Of a stretch of 64,000 nt of DNA, positions 48,340 through 62,069 are shown piece after piece. The stretch covers positions 2,418,001 through 2,482,000 of the forward strand of contig NC_134993.1 of NCBI RefSeq assembly GCF_050947335.1, read 5' to 3'. Below the pieces are notes generated by a model that was not told where the DNA came from, searched no databases, and saw only the letters and a program-made list of their open reading frames with translations. Source of the stretch: Megachile rotundata. Taxonomy: Eukaryota > Arthropoda > Insecta > Hymenoptera > Megachilidae. The position numbers and the translations under genes are program-made. How positions within the stretch are numbered: the stretch's first letter is position 1; the number at the start of each line of letters is the position of its first letter.

Positions 48340-51300
48340 TCACACAATCACGACCACACAATCACGATCACACAATCACGATCACACAATCACGTTCACA
48401 CAATCACAAACACACAGTCGCGATCACTCGATCACGATCACACGATCACGATCACACAATCACAATTACACAATCAAGGTCACACAATGACGATCACACC
48501 ATCACCATCACACAATCACGACCACACAATCACGACCACACAATCACGATCACACAATCACAATCACACAATCACAATATCACAATCGCAATCACACAAT
48601 CACAATATCACAATCAGACAATCACACAATCACACAATCACACAATCACGATCACACTATCACGATCACACAATCACGATCACACAATCACGATCACACA
48701 ATCACGGTCACACAATCACGGTCACACAATCACGATCACACAATCACGACCACACAATCACGATCACACAATCACCATCACACAATCACCATCACACAAT
48801 CACCATCACACAATCACAATCACACAATCAAGGTCACACAATGACGATCACACAATCACCATCACACAATCACGACCACTCAATCACGATCACACAATCA
48901 CGATCACACAATCACGATCACACAATCACGTTCTCACAATCACAAACACAGAGTCGCGATCACACGATCACGATCACACAACCACGATCACACAGTCACG
49001 ATCACACAATCACGATCACACAGTCACGATCACACAATCAGAGTCACACAATCACAATCACACAACCACAATCACACAATCACACAGTCACAATCCCACA
49101 ATCACGACCACACAGTCACGATCACACAATCACAATAATACAATCACAATCACACAATCACATTAACACAATCAGACAATCACACAGTCACACAATCACG
49201 ATCACACAATCACGATCACACAATCACGATCACACAATCACGATCACACAATCACGATCACACAATCACGATCACACAATCACGATCACACAATCACAAT
49301 CACACAATCACAATCACACAATCAAAATCACACAATCACAATCACACAATCAAGGTCACACAATGACGATCACACAATCACCATCACACAATCTCGACCA
49401 CACAATCACGATCACACAATCACGATCACACAATCACGTTCACACAATCGCAAACACACAGTCGCGATCACTCGATCACGATCACACAATCACGATCACA
49501 CAATCACGATCACACAATCACAATCACACAATCACAAACACACAGTCGCGATCACACGATCACGATCACACGATCACGATCACACAATCACAATCACACA
49601 ATCGTTATCACACAATCACGATCACACAATCACGATCACACAATCACAATCACACAATCACAATCACACAATCACAATCACACAATCAAGGTCACGCAAT
49701 GAGGATCACACAATCACCATCACACAATCACGATCACACAATCACAATCACACAATCACGATCACACAATCACGATCACACAATCACGATCACACAAACA
49801 CGATCACACGATCACAATCACGCAATCACAAACACACAGTCGCGATCACACGATCACGATCACACGATCACGATCACACAATCACGATCACACAATCACG
49901 ATCACACAATCACGATCACACAATCACAATCACACAATCACAATCACACAATCAAAATCACACAATCACAATCACACAATCAAGGTCACACAATGACGAT
50001 CACACAATCACCATCACACAATCTCGACCACACAATCACGATCACACAATCACGATCACACAATCACGTTCACACAATCGCAAACACACAGTCGCGATCA
50101 CTCGATCACGATCACACAATCACGATCACACAATCACGATCACACAATCACAATCACACAATCACAAACACACAGTCGCGATCACACGATCACGATCACA
50201 CGATCACGATCACACAATCACAATCACACAATCGTTATCACACAATCACGATCACACAATCACGATCACACAATCACAATCACACAATCACAATCACACA
50301 ATCACAATCACACAATCACAATCAGACAATCAAGGTCACACAATGACGATCACACAATCACCATCACACAATCACGATCACACAATCACAATCACACAAT
50401 CACGATCACACAATCACCATCACACAATCTCGACCACACAATCACGATCACACAATCACGATCACACAATCACGTTCACACAATCGCAAACACACAGTCG
50501 CGATCACTCGATCACGATCACACAATCACGATCACACAATCACGATCACACAATCACAATCACACAATCACAAACACACAGTCGCGATCACACGATCACG
50601 ATCACACGATCACGATCACACAATCACAATCACACAATCGTTATCACACAATCACGATCACACAATCACGATCACACAATCACAATCACACAATCACAAT
50701 CACACAATCACAATCACACAATCACAATCACACAATCAAGGTCACACAATGAGGATCACACAATCACCATCACACAATCACGATCACACAATCACAATCA
50801 CACAATCACGATCACACAATCACGATCACACAATCACGATCACACAAACACGATCACACGATCACAATCACACAATCACAAACACACAGTCGCGATCACA
50901 CGATCACGATCACACGATCACGATCACACAATCACACAATCACACAATCACGATCACACAATCACGATCACACAATCACGATCACACAATCACGGTCACA
51001 CAATCACGATCACACAATCACGATCACACAATCACGACCACACAATCACCATCACACAATCACGATCACACAATCACAATCACACAATCAAGGTCACACA
51101 ATGACGATCACACAATCACCATCACACAATCACGACCACTCAATCACGATCACACAATCACGATCACACAATCACGATCACACAATCACGTTCACACAAT
51201 CACAAACACAGAGTCGCGATCACACGATCACGATCACACAACCACGATCACACAGTCACGATCACACAATCACGATCACACAGTCACGATCACACAATCA

Positions 51301-52320
51301 GAGTCACACAATCACAATCACACAACCACAATCACACAATCACACAGTCACAATCCCACAATCACGACCACACAGTCACGATCACACAATCACAATCATA
51401 CAATCACAATCACACAATCACATTAACACAATCAGACAATCACACAGTCACACAATCACGATCACACAATCACGATCACACAATCACGATCACACAATCA
51501 CGATCACACAATCACGATCACACAATCACAATCACACAATCACAATCACACAATCAAAATCACACAATCACAATCACACAATCAAGGTCACACAATGACG
51601 ATCACACAATCACCATCACACAATCTCGACCACACAATCACGATCACACAATCACGTTCACACAATCACGTTCACACAATCGCAAACACACAGTCGCGAT
51701 CACTCGATCACGATCACACAATCACGATCACACAATCACGATCACACAATCACAATCACACAATCACAAACACACAGTCGCGATCACACGATCACGATCA
51801 CACGATCACGATCACACAATCACAATCACACAATCGTTATCACACAATCACGATCACACAATCACGATCACACAATCACAATCACACAATCACAATCACA
51901 CAATCAAGGTCACACAATGACGATCACACAATCACCATCACACAATCACGATCACACAATCACAATCACACAATTACGATCACACAATCACAATCACGCA
52001 GTCACACTATCACAATCACAATCACAATCACAATCACAATCACAATCACAATCACACAATCACACAATCACAATCCCACAATCACAATCACACAATCACA
52101 GACACACAATCACAATCACACAATCACACAGTCACAATCCCACAATCACGATCACACAGTGACGATCGCACAGTCACGATCACACGATCACGATCACACA
52201 ATCACAATCACACAATCACAATCACACAATCACGATCACACAGTCACCATCACACAATCACCATCACACAATCACGATCACACAATCAAGGTCACACAAT
52301 GACGATCACACAATCACCAT
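48340..52320 (+). repeat. Higher-order family C, copy 2, about 0.82 kb shorter than copy 1
   Basis: Partner of about 35,480-40,330. Header offsets are near 12,840-12,859 bp up to 51917 and then 12,016 bp at the last header (40283 versus 52299). Copy 1 therefore has about 824 bp (58 monomers + 12) between roughly 39,125 and 39,950 that copy 2 lacks near 51,965. The altered ACAATGAGGATC headers at 49699 and 50749 confirm the pairing. The single-base deletion of copy 1 is absent here. Confidence 0.85.
52009..52055 (+). repeat. Pure 6-bp run (ATCACA), about 7-8 units
   Basis: Family C copy 2 equivalent of 39,999-40,039, about one hexamer longer. Confidence 0.88.
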
Positions 52321-52559
52321 CACACAATCACGATTACACAATCACAATCACACAATCACGATCACACAATCACGATCACACAATCACAATCACGCAATCA
52401 CGATCACACAATCACGACCACACAATCACGATCACACAATCACGATCACACAATCACAAACACACAGTCGCGATCACACTATCACGATAACACAATCACA
52501 GTCACACAATCACAATCACACAATCACAATCACAATCACTATCACACAGTCACGTACAC

Positions 52560-55500
52560 ACCATCACGATCACACAATCAAGGTCACACAATGACGATCA
52601 CACAATCACCATCACACAATCACGATCACTCAATCACAATCACACAATCACAAACACACAGTCGCGATCACACGATCACGATCGCACGACCACGATCACA
52701 CGATCACGATCACACAATCACAATCACACCATCAAGGTCACACAATGACGATCACACCATCACCATCACACAATCACGACCACACAATCACGATCACACA
52801 ATCACGATCACACAATCACGTTCACACAATCACAAGCACACAGTCGCGATCACTCGATCACGATCACACGATCACGATCACACAATCACAATCACACAAT
52901 CAAGGTCACACAATGACGATCACACCATCACCATCACACAATCACGACCACACAATCACGATCACACAATTACAATCACACAATCACAATATCACAATCG
53001 CAATCACACAATCACAATATCACAATCAGACAATCACACAATCACACAATCACACAATCACGATCACACTATCACGATCACACAATCACGATCACACAAT
53101 CACGTTCACACAATCACAAACACACAGTCGCGATCACTCGATCACGATCACACGATCACGATCACACAATCACAATCACACAATCAATGTCACACAATGA
53201 TGATCACACCATCACCATCACACAATCACGACCACACAATCACGATCACACAATCACAATCACACAATCACAATATCACAATCGCAATCACACAATCACA
53301 ATATCACAATCAGACAATCACACAATCACACAATCACACAATCACGATCACACTATCACGATCACACAATCACGATCACACAATCACGATCACACAATCA
53401 CGATCACACAATCACGATCACACAATCACGATCACACAATCACGATCACACAATCACCATCACACAATCACCATCACACAATCACAATCACACAATCAAG
53501 GTCACACAATGACGATCACACAATCACCATCACACAATCACGACCACTCAATCACGATCACACAATCACGATCACACAATCACGATCACACAATCACGAT
53601 CACACAATCACGATCACACAATCACGTTCACACAATCACAAACACAGAGTCGCGATCACACGATCACGATCACACAACCACGATCACACAGTCACGATCA
53701 CACAATCACGATCACACAGTCACGATCACACAATCAGAGTCACACAATCACAATCACAGAACCACAATCACACAATCACACAGTCACAATCCCACAATCA
53801 CGACCACACAGTCACGATCACACAATCACAATCATACAATCACAATCACACAATCACATTAACACAATCAGACAATCACACAGTCACACAATCACGATCA
53901 CACAATCACGATCACACAATCACGATCACACAATCACGATCACACAATCACGATCACACAATCACGATCACACAATCACGATCACACAATCACGATCACA
54001 CAATCACAATCACACAATCACAATCACACAATCACAATCACACAACCAAAATCACACAATCACAATCACACAATCAAGGCCACACAATGACGATCACACA
54101 ATCACCATCACACAATCTCGACCACACAATCACGATCACACAATCACGATCACACAATCACGTTCACACAATCGCAAACACACAGTCGCGATCACTCGAT
54201 CACGATCACACAATCACGATCACACAATCACGATCACTCAATCACTATCACACAATCACAAACACACAGTCGCGATCACACGATCACGATCACACGATCA
54301 CGATCACACAATCACAATCACACAATCGTTATCACAAAATCACGATCACGCAATCACGTTCACACAACCACAAACACAGAGTCGCGATCACACGATCGCG
54401 ATCACACAACCACGATCACACAGTCACGATCACACAATCACGATCACACAGTCACGATCTCACAATCAGAGTCACACAATCACAATCACACAACCACAAT
54501 CACACAATCACACAGTCACAATCCCACAATCACGACCACACAGTCACGATCACACAATCACAATCATACAATCACAATCACACAATCACATTAACACAAT
54601 CAGACAATCACACAGTCACACAATCACGATCACACAATCACGATCACACAATCACGATCACACAATCACGATCACACAATCACGATCACACAATCACAAT
54701 CACACAATCACAATCACACAATCACAATCACACAATCAAAATCACACAATCAAAATCACACAATCACAATCACACAATCAATGCCACACAATGACGATCA
54801 CACAATCACCATCACACAATCTCGACCACACAATCACGATCACACAATCACGATCACACAATCACGTTCACACAATCGCAAACACACAGTCGCGATCACT
54901 CGATCACGATCACACAATCACGATCACACAATCACGATCACTCAGTCACAATCACACAATCACAAACACACAGTCGCGATCACACGATCACGATCACACG
55001 ATCACGATCACACAATCACAATCACACAATCGTTATCACACAATCACGATCACACAACCACGATCACACAATCACAATCACACAATCACAACCACACAAT
55101 CAAGGTCACACAATGACGATCACACAATCACCATCACACAATCACGATCACACAATCACAAACACACAATCACGATCACACAATCACGATCACACAACCA
55201 CGATCACACAATCGCAATCACACAATCGCAATCACACAATCGCAATCACACAATCGCAATCACAAAATCGCAATCACACAATCGCAATCACACAATCACA
55301 ATCACACAATCACAATCACACAATCACAATCACACAATCACAATCACACAATCACAATCACACAATCACAATCACACAATCACGATCCCACAGTCACGAT
55401 CACACAATCACGATCACACAATCTCGACCACACAATCACGATCACACAATCACGATCACACAATCACACAATCACACAATCACAATCACACAATCACACA

Positions 55501-56440
55501 GTCACAATCCCACAATCACGATCACACCATCACGATCACACAATCAAGGTCACACAATGACGATCACACAATCACCATCACACAATCACGATCACTCAAT
55601 CACAATCACACAATCACAAACACACAGTCGCGATCACACGATCACGATCGCACGACCACGATCACACGATCACGATCACACAATCACAATCACACAATCA
55701 AGGTCACACAATGACGATCACACCATCACCATCACACAATCACGACCACACAATCACGATCACACAATCACGATCACACAATCACGTTCACACAATCACA
55801 AGCACACAGTCGCGATCACTCGATCACGATCACACGATCACGATCACACAATCACAATCACACAATCAAGGTCACACAATGACGATCACACCATCACCAT
55901 CACACAATCACGACCACACAATCACGATCACACAATTACAATCACACAATCACAATATCACAATCGCAATCACACAATCACAATATCACAATCAGACAAT
56001 CACACAATCACACAATCACACAATCACGATCACACTATCACGATCACACAATCACGATCACACAATCACGTTCACACAATCACAAACACACAGTCGCGAT
56101 CACTCGATCACGATCACACGATCACGATCACACAATCACAATCACACAATCAATGTCACACAATGACGATCACACCATCACCATCACACAATCACGACCA
56201 CACAATCACGATCACACAATCACAATCACACAATCACAATATCACAATCGCAATCACACAATCACAATATCACAATCAGACAATCACACAATCACACAAT
56301 CACACAATCACGATCACACTATCACGATCACACAGTCACGATCACACAATCACGATCACACAATCACGATCACACAATCACGATCACACAATCACCATCA
56401 CACAATCGCCATCACACAATCACAATCACACAATCAATTT
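52560..56440 (+). repeat. 2,966-bp spaced direct duplication (about 52,570-53,450 and 55,535-56,420)
   Basis: Header ATGs at 52591, 52745, 52915 and 53187 recur at 55557, 55711, 55881 and 56153, all at +2,966 bp (211 monomers + 12). Shared variants are CAAGCACACAGTCGCG, ACAATTACAATC, CAATATCACAATCAG and the CAATGTCACACAATG header. A visible difference is ATGATGATC at about 53,199 versus ATGACGATC. The spacer (about 53,450-55,530) holds family A-like ladders and, near 55,205-55,290, a run of ATCGCAATC units. Confidence 0.83.
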
Positions 56441-59020
56441 CACACAATGACGATCACACAATCACCATCACACAATCACGACCACTCAATCACGATCACA
56501 CAGTCACGATCACACAATCACGATCACACAATCACGTTCACACAATTACAAACACAGAGTCGCGATCACACGATCACGATCACACAACCACGATCACACA
56601 GTCACGATCACACAATCACGATCACACAGTCACGATCACACAATCAGAGTCACACAATCACAATCACACAACCACAATCACACAATCACACAGTCACAAT
56701 CCCACAATCACGACCACACAGTCACGATCACACAATCACAATCATACAATCACAATCACACAATCACATTAACACAATCAGACAATCACACAGTCACACA
56801 ATCACGATCACACAATCACGATCACACAATCACGATCACACAATCACGATCACACAATCACGATCACACAATCACGATCACACATTCAAAATCACACAAT
56901 CACAATCACACAATCAAGGCCACACAATGACGATCACACAATCACCATCACACAATCTCGACCACACAATCACGATCACACAATCACGTTCACACAATCG
57001 CAAACACACAGTCGCGATCACTCGATCACGATCACACAATCACGATCACACAATCACGATCACTCAATCACAATCACACAATCACAAACACACAGTCGCG
57101 ATCACACGATCACGATCACACGATCACGATCACACAATCACAATCACACAATCGTTATCACACAATCACGATCACACAATCACAATCACACAATCACAAT
57201 CACACAATCAAGGTCACACAATGACGATCACACAATCACCATCACACAATCACGACCACTCAATCACGATCACACAATCACGATCACACAATCACGATCA
57301 CACAATCACGTTCACACAATCAAAAACACAGAGTCGCGATCACACGATCACGATCACACAACCACGATCACACAGTCACGATCACACAATCACGATCACA
57401 CAGTCACGATCACACAATCAGAGTCACACAATCACAATCACACAACCACAATCACACAATCACACAGTCACAATCCCACAATCACGACCACACAGTCACG
57501 ATCACACAATCACAATCATACAATCACAATCACACAATCACATTAACACAATCAGACAATCACACAGTCACACAATCACGATCACACAATCACGATCACA
57601 CAGTCGCGATCACTCGATCACGATCACACAATCACGATCACACAATCACGATCACTCAATCACAATCACACAATCACAAACACACAGTCGCGATCGCACG
57701 ATCACGATCACACGATCACGATCACACGATCACGATCACACAATCACAATCACACAATCGTTATCACACAATCACGATCACACAATCACCATCCCACAAT
57801 CACCATCACACAATCACCATCACACAATCACGATCACACAATCACGATCACACAATCACAATCACACAATCAAGGCCACACAATGACGATCACACAATCA
57901 TCATCACACAATCTCGACCACACAATCACGATCACACAATCACGATCACACAATCACGTTCACACAATCACAAACACACAGTCGCGATCACACGATCACG
58001 ATCACACGATCACGATCACACGATCGCGATCACACGATCACGATCACACGATCACGATCACACAATCACGATCACACTATCACGATCAGACAACCACAGT
58101 CACACAATCCCAATCACACAATCACAATCACAATCACGATCACACAGTCACGATCACACCATCACGATCACACGATCACGATCACACAATCACAATCACA
58201 CAATCGTTATCACACAATCACGATCACACAATCACCATCCCACAATCGCCATCACACAATCACCATCACACAATCACGATCACACCATCACGATCACACA
58301 ATCACAATCACACAATCAAGGCCACACAATGACGATCACACAATCACCATCACACAATCTCGACCACACAATCACGATCACACAATCACGATCACACAAT
58401 CACAAACACACAGTCGCGATCACACTATCACGATCACACAATCACAGTCACACAATCACAATCACACAATCACAATCACAATCACGATCACACAGTCACG
58501 AACACACCATCACGATCACACAATCAAGGTCACACAATGACGATCACACAATCACCATCACACAATCACGATCACTCAATCACAATCACACAATCACAAA
58601 CACACAGTCGCGATCACACGATCACGATCGCACGACCACGATCACACGATCACGATCACACAATCACAATCACACAATCAAGGCCACACAATGACGATCA
58701 CACAATCACCATCACACAATCTCGACCACACAATCACGATCACACAATCACGATCACACAATCACGTTCACACAATCACAAACACACAGTCGCGATCACT
58801 CGATCACGATCACACAATCACGATCACACAGTCACGATCACACAATCACAATCGCACAATCACGATCACACAATCACGATCACACAATCACGATCACACA
58901 ATCACGATCACACAATCACCATCACACAATCACGATCACACAATCACGATCACACAATCACCATCACACAATCACAATCACACAATCAAGGTCACACAAT
59001 GACGATCACACAATCACCAT
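56210..59020 (+). repeat. 2,976-bp duplication, copy 1 (right-end family F)
   Basis: Headers at 57883, 58329, 58537 and 58691 recur at 60859, 61305, 61513 and 61667, all +2,976 bp (212 monomers + one octamer). Private variants are CAATTTCACACAATG, CACATTCAAAATC, CACAATCATCATC and CAACCACAGTCACACAATCCC. Only a few substitutions separate the copies by eye: for example CACAATCAAAAACAC near 57,320, CGCCATC near 58,250 and CACACCATCACGATC near 58,282 in this copy only. Confidence 0.88.
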
Positions 59021-59189
59021 CACACAGTCACGATCACACAATCACAATCGCACAATCACGATCACACAATCACGATCACACAATCACGATCACACAATCA
59101 CGATCACACAATCACCATCACACAATCACGATCACACAATCACGATCACACAATCACCATCACACAATCACAATCACACAATCAAGGTC

Positions 59190-61996
59190 ACACAATCACA
59201 ATCACACAATCACAATATCACAATCGCAATCACACAATCACAATATCACAATCAGACAATCACACAATCACACAATCACACAATCACGATCACACTATCA
59301 CGATCACACAGTCACGATCACACAATCACGATCACACAATCACGATCACACAATCACGATCACACAATCACCATCACACAATCGCCATCACACAATCACA
59401 ATCACACAATCAATTTCACACAATGACGATCACACAATCACCATCACACAATCACGACCACTCAATCACGATCACACAGTCACGATCACACAATCACGAT
59501 CACACAATCACGTTCACACAATTACAAACACAGAGTCGCGATCACACGATCACGATCACACAACCACGATCACACAGTCACGATCACACAATCACGATCA
59601 CACAGTCACGATCACACAATCAGAGTCACACAATCACAATCACACAACCACAATCACACAATCACACAGTCACAATCCCACAATCACGACCACACAGTCA
59701 CGATCACACAATCACAATCATACAATCACAATCACACAATCACATTAACACAATCAGACAATCACACAGTCACACAATCACGATCACACAATCACGATCA
59801 CACAATCACGATCACACAATCACGATCACACAATCACGATCACACAATCACGATCACACATTCAAAATCACACAATCACAATCACACAATCAAGGCCACA
59901 CAATGACGATCACACAATCACCATCACACAATCTCGACCACACAATCACGATCACACAATCACGTTCACACAATCGCAAACACACAGTCGCGATCACTCG
60001 ATCACGATCACACAATCACGATCACACAATCACGATCACTCAATCACAATCACACAATCACAAACACACAGTCGCGATCACACGATCACGATCACACGAT
60101 CACGATCACACAATCACAATCACACAATCGTTATCACACAATCACGATCACACAATCACAATCACACAATCACAATCACACAATCAAGGTCACACAATGA
60201 CGATCACACAATCACCATCACACAATCACGACCACTCAATCACGATCACACAATCACGATCACACAATCACGATCACACAATCACGTTCACACAATCACA
60301 AACACAGAGTCGCGATCACACGATCACGATCACACAACCACGATCACACAGTCACGATCACACAATCACGATCACACAGTCACGATCACACAATCAGAGT
60401 CACACAATCACAATCACACAACCACAATCACACAATCACACAGTCACAATCCCACAATCACGACCACACAGTCACGATCACACAATCACAATCATACAAT
60501 CACAATCACACAATCACATTAACACAATCAGACAATCACACAGTCACACAATCACGATCACACAATCACGATCACACAGTCGCGATCACTCGATCACGAT
60601 CACACAATCACGATCACACAATCACGATCACTCAATCACAATCACACAATCACAAACACACAGTCGCGATCGCACGATCACGATCACACGATCACGATCA
60701 CACGATCACGATCACACAATCACAATCACACAATCGTTATCACACAATCACGATCACACAATCACCATCCCACAATCACCATCACACAATCACCATCACA
60801 CAATCACGATCACACAATCACGATCACACAATCACAATCACACAATCAAGGCCACACAATGACGATCACACAATCATCATCACACAATCTCGACCACACA
60901 ATCACGATCACACAATCACGATCACACAATCACGTTCACACAATCACAAACACACAGTCGCGATCACACGATCACGATCACACGATCACGATCACACGAT
61001 CGCGATCACACGATCACGATCACACGATCACGATCGCACAATCACGATCACACTATCACGATCAGACAACCACAGTCACACAATCCCAATCACACAATCA
61101 CAATCACAATCACGATCACACAGTCACGATCACACCATCACGATCACACGATCACGATCACACAATCACAATCACACAATCGTTATCACACAATCACGAT
61201 CACACAATCACCATCCCACAATCACCATCACACAATCACCATCACACAATCACGATCACACAATCACGATCACACAATCACAATCACACAATCAAGGCCA
61301 CACAATGACGATCACACAATCACCATCACACAATCTCGACCACACAATCACGATCACACAATCACGATCACACAATCACAAACACACAGTCGCGATCACA
61401 CTATCACGATCACACAATCACAGTCACACAATCACAATCACACAATCACAATCACAATCACGATCACACAGTCACGAACACACCATCACGATCACACAAT
61501 CAAGGTCACACAATGACGATCACACAATCACCATCACACAATCACGATCACTCAATCACAATCACACAATCACAAACACACAGTCGCGATCACACGATCA
61601 CGATCGCACGACCACGATCACACGATCACGATCACACAATCACAATCACACAATCAAGGCCACACAATGACGATCACACAATCACCATCACACAATCTCG
61701 ACCACACAATCACGATCACACAATCACGATCACACAATCACGTTCACACAATCACAAACACACAGTCGCGATCACTCGATCACGATCACACAATCACGAT
61801 CACACAGTCACGATCACACAATCACAATCGCACAATCACGATCACACAATCACGATCACACAATCACGATCACACAATCACGATCACACAATCACCATCA
61901 CACAATCACGATCACACAATCACGATCACACAATCACCATCACACAATCACAATCACACAATCAAGGTCACACAATGACGATCACACAATCACCAT
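59190..61996 (+). repeat. 2,976-bp duplication, copy 2 (family F)
   Basis: Partner of about 56,210-59,020. It also shares its right two thirds with copy 3 at +2,296 bp. The variant CACGATCGCACAATC near 61,030 is present here and near 63,327 but reads CACGATCACACAATC in copy 1 (near 58,054). This groups copies 2 and 3 as the more recent pair. Confidence 0.88.
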
Positions 61997-62069
61997 CACA
62001 CAACCACGACCACACAATCACGACCACACAATCACGCTCACGCAATCACGATCACACAATCACGACCAC

